DNA of 32,224 nt from a virus: the IMG/VR virus record IMGVR_UViG_3300023049_000080, positions 1-32,224 of that record. One strand, 5' to 3'. Position numbers and translations under genes: made by a program. The notes beneath the pieces were generated by a model. The model was given only the letters and a program-made list of their open reading frames with translations, was not told the DNA's origin and searched no databases. Positions 7,004 to 15,458 of this stretch are shown here, piece after piece. Positions within the stretch are counted from its first letter, which is position 1; every line of letters starts with the position of its first letter.

Positions 7004-7740
7004 TATTTCCAATGTTTTTTAAGTTGATATTCTGCGTTTTTTTTGTAGAATATATTTATCTTTTTTGAAGCTTTTGTTTTTGCTGCTCTTATAAAACCTC
7101 TACCATTTACATTTGCGCTATCAGCTTTTTTTAAATAGAAAACTTTTTTTAGCTTAAACCTTGCGCCTCTCGATCCTTTACTTCTTTTTAATCCTTTTAA
7201 CTCGTAAATCATGCCCGTTCCTTTATTTTCTAAAAGCATGTATTTTTTACCACTTGCGGCGGTTGACATTACTGCCGCGACAAATTTGGACTTTTTAGTT
7301 CCTCTATGAGATTTATAAGCCTTAGACGCTTTGTGAGCATCTAATTTAGTTAGCCAATTTGTACTTTGCAACCTTCTTTGCTTGCTTTTTGATACTCTAG
7401 CATCATCGTGAGGCACTAGCCTACTAGTGTCTAAATTACCGCCAAACTCTTGTTTTTCTAATTCATTAGCGATATCAGCTCCTTTTTTAGAATTTATTCC
7501 AGCCATAGACACCATGGAATTAATCTTAAACCCATTGGCTTTATCAACCGTGCTAAAAGCCTTTAAAAACGTTTTTCTCCTAGTAATAAATCTTTTTGCT
7601 CCTTGTATTGGGATTTCTTTTTTTGTCTCAAAAGCAGCATTGTTGAGCGTATTACGAACCGCACTAGGTAAAGCAGACCTATGAAGAGTTTCAAGTTTCA
7701 CAGTCAATTTAATAACCTCATCTGCATCTAGTTTTAACAT
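7003..7740 (-). CDS. prophage minor tail protein Z-like, very basic
   Basis: A 245-residue strongly basic protein, with lysine and arginine runs through the second half. The N-terminal 60 residues (LPSAVRNTLNNAAFETKKEIP and onward to FITRRKTFLKAF) fit the start of the lambda GpZ-like minor tail family: an alanine-rich helix, then a basic helix that ends before KAFSTVDKA. No enzymatic motif is seen. It lies between the fibre genes and the gpN-like gene, so it probably belongs to baseplate or tail completion. The C-terminus (FYKKNAEYQLKKHWK) overlaps the start of the gpN-like gene through TAATG. Confidence 0.5.
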   Translation of the reverse strand: MLKLDADEVIKLTVKLETLHRSALPSAVRNTLNNAAFETKKEIPIQGAKRFITRRKTFLKAFSTVDKANGFKINSMVSMAGINSKKGADIANELEKQEFGGNLDTSRLVPHDDARVSKSKQRRLQSTNWLTKLDAHKASKAYKSHRGTKKSKFVAAVMSTAASGKKYMLLENKGTGMIYELKGLKRSKGSRGARFKLKKVFYLKKADSANVNGRGFIRAAKTKASKKINIFYKKNAEYQLKKHWK

Positions 7741-7743
7741 GTT

Positions 7744-8901
7744 TTATATGTTCCACAAATTACCAATAAATCCACTTCTAAAATAAATCTTAGAATCTTG
7801 AACAAAAATCTGACCGTTAGTATTATTTATAAATTTTTCAAAGTTTCTAGTTTCTCCAGTAAAAGGATAACTGTAAATATTGCCACCTATAAAAGTGTAA
7901 AACTTTGAATCCTTTATAAAATAGTTTGTAGATTTTTGAAAATCAGAATTTAAAGTAATATCTGAGGATTGAGTAAATTCAAAAGTTTCCGAATCAAAAG
8001 AATAAGATCTTACCTTAAAATCATCGGCGGTATTATTACCGTTATTACTTAGGTAAATAAATCCATCATCAGCAAATAAATATGGAACGTGATCGGTTGA
8101 TGTTTGTTGAGTTACTGTAAATTTATTTACTACGGTTTCCAAATTTGTCAAGTTGAAAACATAAATATCGTAAACCGTGGCGGCGTCTGTTTTTGCTAAA
8201 CAAATTAAAGCTCCTTTATGAATTACTGCATCATAAATTAAAATGTCGTTATCGCCTTGATCTACTCTAATAACTTGTTGAACGTTTGTAGATTGAGGTC
8301 CGTTAGTTAAAATAAATCCATCGGATAAATAATAGCTAGTATTGGTTGAATTATAGCTTAACAGACCGCTATAGGGTAAGCTTATGGTGTTTTGTACTGT
8401 TTCCTTTGATAAGTCAATCAACCTAACATTTGAAAATTTGTTAACAATTAAAAGAACCTGCGAAGATGAATTTATATTTGATTGTACGCTAAAATTATAG
8501 GTATTATCTCCAGAGCCTTCTAATTCGTAGGTGGCTCCAGAAGACAAAGAATCAGAAACTTGACATATAAAAAAATAATTATTTGGTAAATTATCAAGGC
8601 TAACATTAATAGACACTTTTAATCCATTAACTGTTAACACTTGCATAGTGTCGTTTAATTCATTAGTGAAAACTTTTAAAGCGTCAAGGAGCTGATATTG
8701 AGTGCTTTCACTATCCTCTGTTTCTGTAAAATCAAGCCCCGCATCTCTTATTATTTTATAAATGTTAGTTATAACATCTCCATATATTTCACGAACCACA
8801 GGCGTGCCTGGATCCGTTGCCGTTTCGTTTTTAATTTGTCCATCTGGAAATAAAGTATTATTTCCGTCCTGTACGATTGGTAAATCTCTTATTGTTCTCA
8901 T
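7744..8901 (-). CDS. tail fibre 2, probable beta-propeller-like tip
   Basis: A 385-residue protein. Residues about 18-77 (DGQIKNETATDPGTPVVREIYGD to the LLDALKVFTNEL helix) resemble the same region of the neighbouring fibre, suggesting a shared baseplate-attachment module. The remainder is beta-rich, with repeated blades of about 45 residues such as ALICLAKTDAATVYDIYVFN, YLFADDGFIYLSNNGN, YFIKDSKFYTFIGGNIYSY and IFVQDSKIYFRSG: visual repeats of hydrophobic-D-x-hydrophobic-Y typical of a beta-propeller. It is likely a receptor-binding protein. No chaperone gene follows. The next gene starts 3 bases downstream. Confidence 0.6.
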   Translation of the reverse strand: MRTIRDLPIVQDGNNTLFPDGQIKNETATDPGTPVVREIYGDVITNIYKIIRDAGLDFTETEDSESTQYQLLDALKVFTNELNDTMQVLTVNGLKVSINVSLDNLPNNYFFICQVSDSLSSGATYELEGSGDNTYNFSVQSNINSSSQVLLIVNKFSNVRLIDLSKETVQNTISLPYSGLLSYNSTNTSYYLSDGFILTNGPQSTNVQQVIRVDQGDNDILIYDAVIHKGALICLAKTDAATVYDIYVFNLTNLETVVNKFTVTQQTSTDHVPYLFADDGFIYLSNNGNNTADDFKVRSYSFDSETFEFTQSSDITLNSDFQKSTNYFIKDSKFYTFIGGNIYSYPFTGETRNFEKFINNTNGQIFVQDSKIYFRSGFIGNLWNI

Positions 8902-8911
8902 GGAGTGTAGT

Positions 8912-9964
8912 TTATAATTGTATTACGTCGACGTGAATTTGTATGTTCTGTATAGGATCTGTAGTTTCTTCAACGTATATTTTAGCTTTCGAAGTGCTGA
9001 CTTTTTTAAACGGTATTGGAAGAAAATCATTATCAAAATCAAACGTTCCTAAGCTTTCAACACTTAAATCTAATCTGTAATTTAAGCTGTCCATAGTGTT
9101 GGTAAATGTTATTTCCACCTCTGTGGCTCCACTAGGAGAAGCTGTGCATTTAGCGGTTATTTGACCGTTTGAAACAAAATTAGTACCTACTGATATTCCG
9201 CCAATATCTCCCAAAACAAAACGCCCCCTATTTCTTAAAGCTGGCGTTCCAATTCCATTAATTATATCCCAAAATTCAGAAGATAATAAGCCATTTCTAT
9301 CGGTTGTGGCTAAATAATCATCACTATCATCGCCATTAACTCTTTTTGTGAATACTGTTTTATTTGTTAGAGGCGTTGTAGCTGACTCGTCGGTTGTTCC
9401 CGTGTTTTCTTGCGTCTGAGTAGCCGCTTTTAAGTAATTTAGCTCCTCTACTATTGTTCCTAAATTAAACGCGTCTACCTCTCGTATAATTAGCACGCTG
9501 GCCGTTGTGTTAATTATTCTTACATATTCATCCTGTTTAAAAGTTCCTAAGTAAATTACTGACTTATTAGCATTGTCTAAAGTACCACGAATTGTAGTTT
9601 CGCTTCCTTTGTCAAAAGTTGCTTTTGCTCTGAATATTTCGTTATTGGTAACCTTACCTAATCGAATAGGCAAAGTTAAAACGCTTCCAGATTTACTTAA
9701 TTCATAATTTAGATCATTTTTAGTGGCTAAACTTCTTAGTGAATCAATAAATTGGTAGCCGTTTGTTTCATTTTCTGGTAAATTGTTGAAGCTTAATCCA
9801 GATAAATTCATAAGCTTCGCGACTAGCTGATGAAAATCTCCATAAACTCTTTCGTTAACAGGTGTTCCATCTCCAGACCCTGTGTTATCTTTTATCCTGC
9901 CGTTTAGATAGTTTGAAGGATCTGAAAGGTCTATGTTTTGCAAGGTTGCTTTATTTCTGGCCAT
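8912..9964 (-). CDS. tail fibre 1
   Basis: A 350-residue fibre. The N-terminal segment (YLNGRIKDNTGSGDGTPVNERVYGD followed by a helix and GYQFIDSLRSLA) is the same type as in the second fibre and probably plugs into the baseplate. The middle is beta-strand rich (LTLPIRLGKVTNNEIFRAKATFDKG), then a Thr-rich linker with TTPLTNKTVFTKRVNG and GLLSSEFWDIING, and a C-terminal beta domain (ITFTNTMDSLNYRLDLSVESL) typical of trimeric fibre ends. It follows the gp48-like gene by 33 bases. Receptor binding is inferred from position and composition. Confidence 0.65.
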   Translation of the reverse strand: MARNKATLQNIDLSDPSNYLNGRIKDNTGSGDGTPVNERVYGDFHQLVAKLMNLSGLSFNNLPENETNGYQFIDSLRSLATKNDLNYELSKSGSVLTLPIRLGKVTNNEIFRAKATFDKGSETTIRGTLDNANKSVIYLGTFKQDEYVRIINTTASVLIIREVDAFNLGTIVEELNYLKAATQTQENTGTTDESATTPLTNKTVFTKRVNGDDSDDYLATTDRNGLLSSEFWDIINGIGTPALRNRGRFVLGDIGGISVGTNFVSNGQITAKCTASPSGATEVEITFTNTMDSLNYRLDLSVESLGTFDFDNDFLPIPFKKVSTSKAKIYVEETTDPIQNIQIHVDVIQL

Positions 9965-9997
9965 TTTTTTATTTTTTGTTTGTTGCTACTTTGTTTT

Positions 9998-10864
9998 TTA
10001 ATTTCGTATTGTTCCTAGTGATGAATTTGTAAAGTTAACGAATATATAGGCAGCTAAATGGGCTGGCTTTAATTTTAATACTAATTCTCTAAACTCCCGC
10101 CTTCTGCTTTCTGAAATTACAGCGGTTTGACCTAGCTCATCCCCTCCAATAAAAAAGCTGGCCCATAAGTTGTCACCAACTCCATAAGATTCATCAGGAT
10201 CTATTTTATTTGCAATAACCTCAAAGGTTACTCCGCCATGAAAAGTCCCCTCCCCATGTTGAGTATCTCCTCCGTGCTGAGTTGCATCTACAACTGAGCC
10301 ACTAACCTCCCCTGGCGTTTTGTATATCGGAACCGGCTTAGTAATACTAATACCGCCACCGCCCGCACTAAATGTAGGTGTATTTTCATAAACTCGAACA
10401 TTAAATCCAGAAAGCCTTAACTGATCCTCTATAAAACTCCTTCCCTGTCTAGCCTTTATATTGTTTGGATGACCAATTTTTCTCCTTAAAGCAGATTTTC
10501 TAAAATCTAAATCATTTCCCGTTCTATCGGTTAATCCATATTTGTATTCTAAAAATGAAGCATCTTCTTTTGTAAAGTTTTCATTATCTGGAATGCTGGC
10601 GTTTATTAAATTAGTGTATTCATTTATAAATCTTAAAAAGCTTAAATTAATTGCGTCATGCAACAAATCAAAAGTACCTCCTTTTGGTTTATAAAAAGCT
10701 CTACCGGTAGGGTATAATTCATCAACTAAATTAGTAAGCTCCGTTACTATAATGTCATCCTCGGTTTGGACAGAAGTTGCTGGATATTTATGAGGAGTAT
10801 TATATCCAAATTGGGTATTTGAGCCATGTTGTGTTTTTTGATCTCTTGGATTTATTTTACCCAT
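9998..10864 (-). CDS. Mu gp48-like (DUF2313) baseplate protein
   Basis: A 288-residue wedge component, the partner of baseplate J that links it to the tail fibres. The helical core (LVDELYPTGRAFYKPKGG, FLEYKYGL, DFRKSALRRKIG) matches the LLPPGRAF-type start of the DUF2313/YmfQ family, and the C-terminus (EFRELVLKLKPAHLAAYIFVNF) matches the conserved helix and KPAH-strand at its end. A Gly- and His-rich part (QHGGDTQHGEGTFHGG) in between is a probable metal-binding or flexible insertion also found in Bacteroidetes phage proteins. The start overlaps the J stop by one base (TAATG), so translation is coupled. Confidence 0.8.
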   Translation of the reverse strand: MGKINPRDQKTQHGSNTQFGYNTPHKYPATSVQTEDDIIVTELTNLVDELYPTGRAFYKPKGGTFDLLHDAINLSFLRFINEYTNLINASIPDNENFTKEDASFLEYKYGLTDRTGNDLDFRKSALRRKIGHPNNIKARQGRSFIEDQLRLSGFNVRVYENTPTFSAGGGGISITKPVPIYKTPGEVSGSVVDATQHGGDTQHGEGTFHGGVTFEVIANKIDPDESYGVGDNLWASFFIGGDELGQTAVISESRRREFRELVLKLKPAHLAAYIFVNFTNSSLGTIRN

Positions 10865-12030
10865 TATAAATAATTTACGTTTATAAGGTTTGGTATTTTT
10901 TCCCTGCTAAAAATAAAGCTAGTTTGACTGACTCCATCTATTAACATACTAAAATTATTAAAGAAATTATCTGGATCTAAAACATCGCTGACAACTCCTT
11001 GAAGTTTGGCGGAATAAAGAATATCGTTTTTGTTCCTTAGAAGATCTGATCCATCAACAAACGGCCTTATATTTTTTAGAAACTCAATTAAATTAAGCTC
11101 AATTGAATCCCTAACCGATGTGCTGCTATCTTCTAATCCTGTAATGTTTATCTCTACATCTACAGGATCAATTGGAACAACCTCTAAGTTTACCTGTATA
11201 GGCCTTCTTGCTCTTTGAGCTGTTGGTTTAGTTTCGTCTGGATCAAAATTAATAACCTCCTCCACCTCATCTAAAATAGCTTGACTAGGTACTCCAGCAT
11301 TTCCAGATGATTCTACAAATATTTGAACTGTTCCAGCCTCTCCATCTTTTACGTAAGGATAAACAAAGCGAACTCCAGCAGCGTCGGAAGCCCATATTCT
11401 GTAATCGGATTTTGAACCGCCTTGTGGTTCTAATTGAATTGCGTTTAATATAGAATTTCTAAATTCCTGCGTTGTTTCAGCGGCCAAAGGATCAGTAAAA
11501 ATAGCTCCGCTACTAGGTTTATTTATTACCACCGTTTTATCTACACCAATAACTGGTTCGGTGATTGTTAAGTTATTTCCGTTGTCTTGTAAATAATCCA
11601 ATCCGCCACCAATTGATCTCACAGTAATTATATCATCCGTGCCTGTAAGCGTGTATTCATTTTCCAAAATATATAATTTATTTGGATTTGATGAATCAAT
11701 ATTTGATTTAAAGGTTAATCCACTCCTTAAAACGCTATCCTCTACGCCTGTAACATTTACCCTATAAATTGCAGAGGTGGCTGGTCTTATATCTCTATTA
11801 AGGTAAATACTGCCTAATCTATTTAGAGATCCGCCATTTTCAAAAGTGTCCGCCGTATCTGGATAAAGGTTTCTTTGAGCATCTTCAATCCCTAAATAGG
11901 CTAATTTAAACTGAGCGGCTAAAACACCAGAAAAGGCGTCCAAAACTTTCTTTAATTTATCATCCGATAAATTTAAACGGTTTCTAAGGTCGTTAGATAT
12001 TTGCTCTTTTAATTCTATTATTGTTTTCAT
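10864..12030 (-). CDS. baseplate J-like protein (Mu gp47)
   Basis: A 388-residue wedge protein of the contractile baseplate, involved in triggering sheath contraction. Typical features: an N-terminal helix, GSLNRLGSIYLNRDIRPATSA (residues about 65-85) matching the family's L-D-x-x-x-x-x-x-x-R pattern, a beta sandwich with GGLDYLQDNGNNLTITEPVIG, the conserved GTVQIFVESSGNAGVPSQ with the DEVEEVI helix, and RARRPIQVNLEVVPIDPVDVEINITGL, the family's conserved V-x-x-x-V-P-x-P-V-x-V strand. It starts by ATGA overlap with the gp46-like stop and couples to the gp48-like gene at its end. Confidence 0.9.
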   Translation of the reverse strand: MKTIIELKEQISNDLRNRLNLSDDKLKKVLDAFSGVLAAQFKLAYLGIEDAQRNLYPDTADTFENGGSLNRLGSIYLNRDIRPATSAIYRVNVTGVEDSVLRSGLTFKSNIDSSNPNKLYILENEYTLTGTDDIITVRSIGGGLDYLQDNGNNLTITEPVIGVDKTVVINKPSSGAIFTDPLAAETTQEFRNSILNAIQLEPQGGSKSDYRIWASDAAGVRFVYPYVKDGEAGTVQIFVESSGNAGVPSQAILDEVEEVINFDPDETKPTAQRARRPIQVNLEVVPIDPVDVEINITGLEDSSTSVRDSIELNLIEFLKNIRPFVDGSDLLRNKNDILYSAKLQGVVSDVLDPDNFFNNFSMLIDGVSQTSFIFSREKIPNLINVNYL

Positions 12031-12506
12031 ATAATCTCTTGAATTATCAACTCGTTTCTTGAATTATCCCACGCCATTTTTAATTGTCGATTAGCTTGAT
12101 TTTGAAATTCTGATATTGCTATTATTATTTCGGCTTTATTATTAGCGGCAATATTTACCTCAACTTCAAAATTAACTACATTGTTAAGAAATTGCAAATC
12201 CGCATTAACTGCATCTTCTATTAATTTTCTACCCTCTCCATTTAATGCAACGGTTGACAAAACTCTTTCGGTTTGTGAATTAAACCATTTATCTGGATTG
12301 TTAGAATAAAATAATTGGTTACCCCAATAATCAAAATTTTCTTCCAAATCGCTTTCATCTTCCGTTGTATCTTGTTCAACGTTGCCACCGTATAAAGCTA
12401 AATAAATAGTCTGATAAATAGTTTCCGACATAAGCAAATCAGAATTTAAAATTCTCATTTCCCCTCCAGATCCTCCTTCAAATAAATTTATATCTTTTGT
12501 TGACAT
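12027..12506 (-). CDS. Mu gp46-like baseplate wedge protein
   Basis: A 159-residue protein in the gp46/gp25-like place beside baseplate J. It shows an N-terminal Gly/Asp-rich start, YWGNQLFY near residue 62 (the family has W-W-G-D-x-x at this place), then the helix FNSQTERVLSTVALNGEGRKLIEDAVNADLQFL, which resembles gp46. The last strand is WDNSRNELIIQEII. The start codon lies inside a 27-base tandem duplication; the upstream copy carries its own ATG that reads only a seven-codon peptide. ATGA overlap with the J gene. Confidence 0.75.
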   Translation of the reverse strand: MSTKDINLFEGGSGGEMRILNSDLLMSETIYQTIYLALYGGNVEQDTTEDESDLEENFDYWGNQLFYSNNPDKWFNSQTERVLSTVALNGEGRKLIEDAVNADLQFLNNVVNFEVEVNIAANNKAEIIIAISEFQNQANRQLKMAWDNSRNELIIQEII

Positions 12507-12547
12507 GGCTTATCTTTTTTTGCTTGTTGACATGGCTTATCTTTTTT
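12497..12547 (-). repeat. tandem duplication of gp46-like start region
   Basis: The 24 bases at 12497-12520 and 12524-12547 are identical with a period of 27, each holding the ATG start (minus strand GCCATGTCAACA). The gene uses the ATG at 12506. The upstream ATG at 12533 opens only MSTSKKR followed by a stop. A recent slip or recombination event has copied the translation-initiation site. Confidence 0.9.
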
Positions 12548-12560
12548 ATTAACTAATTAA

Positions 12561-14555
12561 CTAATTACCATAGTTTAAAACTCCTACAGTATTCTGCATG
12601 CTTATAGGTATAGCGGTTCCGTCTTGAAAGACTTTCTCCACATTACCACCCTTGTCTCTGACGTCAATTCTAACATTACTATCTCTTATTGTTTCTGTAG
12701 TTTGCTGACTTGCTGCTTGCGAACTATTTGGCAAAACACCGCTTTCATCTCCATTCCTATCAAAATTAAAATTCGCTTCCATTTCATTGAGCTTGTCCAA
12801 TCCAACGCTTGCTAAAGATCCAAGTTTTCCAGGCAATTGAGATAAAATAAACAACATGGATTTTAAAGGAAGCAGGAAGAAAGTAATCAATGCGTTTCCA
12901 ATTCCTTTGAAAAAGTCTAAAAAATCAAACTCTTGAAAAAATTTAGTAATTGTAGCCCAAGCCGTTCCTAGCATTTCTGTAAATTTAGTAAATTGCTTCC
13001 CGAAAAAAGCCACAATTTCATCCCAATAAAGAAATATATAAACGACTGCTAGAACGGCTGCAATAATCGCTAATATTGGCCATGTTGCTGCAATTACAGA
13101 TATAGCTAAAGCTATAAAAGCCGAATTTGCCAACCAAGTAACCGCAGTTCCTATCAACATAGCGGTTCTGTAAGCTCCTTGCGCCACAGCGTTCTGTATT
13201 AAGGCCCTCTTGTTTGTTTGTGTTATTGCGGTATTTATTCCCATCACTACATTATAAGCAAATAAAGCTATTTTTGTAGCAATTATTAATCCTTTAATTA
13301 TAACAAAAGATCCAATTAATAATCCCGTAGCTTTCAATAAAAATAAACTCGTTTCGGCTGCCGATCTTATGCTTAATTCATTTGCGTCTAATGTACTTTT
13401 GAGAGCTTCCGTTCCACTTAGCAAACTTAATATTTCGGTTGATATATCGACAACCCTTCTAATAAATCCGCCAAAAGCTCCAGTTCCATCATCTATTGAT
13501 AATATCAAACCTTCATAAGCAGAATTTAATAAAATTAAACTACCTCCTAAAGTATCTAATTGTTTAGCGGCCATATCTCTGGCCGCATTAGCTGAATTTT
13601 TCAAAGCTTTTTCTAAAGTTTCTGCTGCATCCGCATTTTCCATAAAAGTAGCAAAAGCCGCAACGGATCGTTTATCTGTTAATTCTAAAGCAGATGCTAA
13701 ATCTATTCCCTCGGCTTTTAATTTTTTTAATCCAGAAACTAAATCTGGTAGAGATTTAACTGGACCGCCTAATGCTTTAGCTAGTTTTCCATTTCCATCA
13801 GCTAAATTTAATAAAATACTTCTGGTAGATGTAGCAGCGGTTGAAGCGTCAAAACCTGCATCAGCTAATTTTCCAAGCAGAGCGGTAGACGCTTCAATTG
13901 AAAATCCAAATTGTTTAGCAACTGGCGCAACTTTAGACATTGCAGTGTCTAAAAATTCCATATTTAGACCAGATTTTGAAGTAGATGCAGCAAATACGTC
14001 TGAAACCCTAGCGGAATCTTTTGCGTTAAGTCCAAAGGCTCTTATAGCTGCTCCAACTTGTTTAGCTGCTTGAGGTAATTCTGTTTTAGTAGCAGCGGCT
14101 AAATCCAAAGTCGCTGCTGTTGCTCCAATTATTTCAGTTTGAGTAAAACCTAATTTTGCTAATTCCGTTTGAAGTCCAGCAACCTCGGTGGCTGTAAAAG
14201 ATGTTGTGGCGCCATATTGTTTGGCGGATTGTTGGAGTTTGACAGTTTTATCTACCGTAGTTCCTAAAACAGAGGCAACATTGGCGTTAGCTTGTTCAAA
14301 ATCAATCATTATTCCAACCGCTCCCGTAACAATACTAAAGGCGGCAAATGCCCCAACAGCCAAACCAAAACCGCTTAACATTCTACTAGCCCTTCTTATA
14401 GGACTTAATAATCTATTAAAACGATGTTCAACCCTTGCAATACCCACGGAAGCCTTAGAAGCGAAGCCATGCACGTTGGCGCTCATTCGTCTTAATGTAG
14501 GACTCAGCTTATCATTTGCTGTAAATATAACGGGAGCTTTAATCGTTGCGGCCAT
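12561..14555 (-). CDS. tail tape measure protein
   Basis: A 664-residue protein that sets tail length and moves out of the tube on DNA ejection. Features: a basic N-terminal region, hydrophobic segment near 60-85, a TP901-type core (about 100-350, with YGATTSFTATEVAGLQTELAKLGF and DTLGGSLILLNSAYEGL), then hydrophobic stretches at about 408-440 and 478-512 (AISVIAATWPILAIIAAVLAVVYIFLYW), a helical section and a polar end. The length suggests a tail of about 100 nm. Unlike in Mu, it does not follow the chaperone directly: a plus-strand cassette and terminator intervene, and a minus-strand promoter upstream (14668-14695) serves it. Confidence 0.92.
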   Translation of the reverse strand: MAATIKAPVIFTANDKLSPTLRRMSANVHGFASKASVGIARVEHRFNRLLSPIRRASRMLSGFGLAVGAFAAFSIVTGAVGIMIDFEQANANVASVLGTTVDKTVKLQQSAKQYGATTSFTATEVAGLQTELAKLGFTQTEIIGATAATLDLAAATKTELPQAAKQVGAAIRAFGLNAKDSARVSDVFAASTSKSGLNMEFLDTAMSKVAPVAKQFGFSIEASTALLGKLADAGFDASTAATSTRSILLNLADGNGKLAKALGGPVKSLPDLVSGLKKLKAEGIDLASALELTDKRSVAAFATFMENADAAETLEKALKNSANAARDMAAKQLDTLGGSLILLNSAYEGLILSIDDGTGAFGGFIRRVVDISTEILSLLSGTEALKSTLDANELSIRSAAETSLFLLKATGLLIGSFVIIKGLIIATKIALFAYNVVMGINTAITQTNKRALIQNAVAQGAYRTAMLIGTAVTWLANSAFIALAISVIAATWPILAIIAAVLAVVYIFLYWDEIVAFFGKQFTKFTEMLGTAWATITKFFQEFDFLDFFKGIGNALITFFLLPLKSMLFILSQLPGKLGSLASVGLDKLNEMEANFNFDRNGDESGVLPNSSQAASQQTTETIRDSNVRIDVRDKGGNVEKVFQDGTAIPISMQNTVGVLNYGN

Positions 14556-14622
14556 AGCTACAAAAATAATAAAAAAATATATGGTAAGTTGTTTTTGTGG
14601 GTTTATATTATTTTACTAAAAC

Positions 14623-14666
14623 TTTGTTAATTATTGTTTATAGGGTTTATTTGTTTATTATGTTTG
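14623..14666 (+). promoter_or_regulatory. promoter C (accessory-type, 44-base architecture)
   Basis: TTTGTTAA (14623-14630), GTTTATA (14636-14642) and the -7 box TATGTTTG (14659-14666) at exactly the spacings seen in promoters A and B; it matches B at 32 of 44 positions ungapped. The -7 box ends 17 bases before the ATG at 14683. It lies back to back with the minus-strand tape measure promoter. Confidence 0.75.
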
Positions 14667-14667
14667 T

Positions 14668-14695
14668 CAAAAATATAAACTTATGGAAGCGGCAA
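14668..14695 (-). promoter_or_regulatory. promoter of the tape measure-baseplate unit
   Basis: On the minus strand, TTG (14695-14693), a 17-base spacer, then TATTTTTG (14675-14668), an exact TAnnTTTG. It is needed because the terminator at 15459-15490 closes the upstream tail unit. The -33 element lies inside the first codons of the opposing gene and the -7 boxes of the two promoters are one base apart. Expected start near 14661, leader about 105 bases. Confidence 0.65.
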
Positions 14696-15441
14696 ATGTT
14701 GAGAATACTAAAATTTGTACTGGTTGTAAAATAGAAATGTTAGCAACTAAGGAGTTTTTTCATAGTCAAAAAGGTGGAAAATATGGTTTAGGTTCTAAGT
14801 GTAAACAATGCATAAACGGTGTTAATATAAAGCGGAATGAGGGAGATTGTGAAAAAGTTAAGGAATTTTATAGAAAATGGAAAAAAGACTATTCTGAAAA
14901 AGTCAAAAAACGTCAAAAAAAATACTATAAGAATAATTCTGAAAAATGTATGAAAGCTGCTGGAAAATGGAAAAAAAATAATCCTGAAAAAGTTAAAGAA
15001 AATCAAAGAAAAACGATAGAAAATCTAACAGATTCTTATATCGCTAGTTCATTAAGAGCAAGAGTCAACCACTTAAACCCTCAAGTCATAGAAACGAGAA
15101 GGCTAATAATTTTAATAAAAAGAGAACTTAGAAAAAATAACTTTAAAACCCTAGAAACAATGCAAGAAGATTCAACAAACAAAAACAATTCACAAATGGA
15201 AAACAATTTAAAAGAAAACGACAACAAAAGAGACCTAAATTTTGAGGTCAAAAATTCAGACGATTTAAACAAAATGCTTTCAGGCTTTTTGATGGATGTA
15301 AGACGTGGAAGTGTTACTCACTATTCAGCAAACAGTATTAATTTAGTAGCTGACAAAATCAATAAAAACAATTTAAACCAGTTAGAGTACAAAAGACTTT
15401 CTGGAGGTGATCGAAAGATTGATTTCTTTGAAAAGGAGTAG
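14683..15441 (+). CDS. zinc-finger accessory protein (HNH-like N-terminus, no HNH)
   Basis: A 252-residue protein in reverse orientation between tail chaperone and tape measure. The N-terminal CTGC...CKQC zinc finger (C12/C15 and C40/C43) followed by repeated K-W-K-K/N-P-E-K units (RKWKK, KKYYKNN, GKWKKNNPEK; about 63-115) is the well-known front part of phage HNH homing endonucleases. However, no HNH catalytic core follows: the rest is an Asn/Lys-rich linker and a C-terminal domain (about 190-252; LNKMLSGFLMDVRRGSVTHYSANSINLVAD and the end GDRKIDFFEKE) of unknown fold. It has its own promoter (C) and terminator. A DNA-binding or regulatory role is plausible, catalysis is not supported. Start at ATG 14683, only about 10 bases after the expected transcript start. 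Confidence 0.65.
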   Translation: MEAANVENTKICTGCKIEMLATKEFFHSQKGGKYGLGSKCKQCINGVNIKRNEGDCEKVKEFYRKWKKDYSEKVKKRQKKYYKNNSEKCMKAAGKWKKNNPEKVKENQRKTIENLTDSYIASSLRARVNHLNPQVIETRRLIILIKRELRKNNFKTLETMQEDSTNKNNSQMENNLKENDNKRDLNFEVKNSDDLNKMLSGFLMDVRRGSVTHYSANSINLVADKINKNNLNQLEYKRLSGGDRKIDFFEKE

Positions 15442-15458
15442 TAAAATACTAATCATAA

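Noticed and set aside
12510-12533. Seven-codon ORF MSTSKKR from the duplicated start
   Set aside because: A by-product of the tandem repeat; too short to call a gene.
13750-13760. AACTGGACC-like match to the left-end operator in the tape measure gene
   Set aside because: A single partial half-site inside coding sequence with no symmetry; chance.
14188-14619. 143-codon plus-strand ORF opposite the tape measure gene
   Set aside because: It is antisense to a well-supported coding frame, has low-complexity Ala/Leu content and no motif; a shadow of biased codons.
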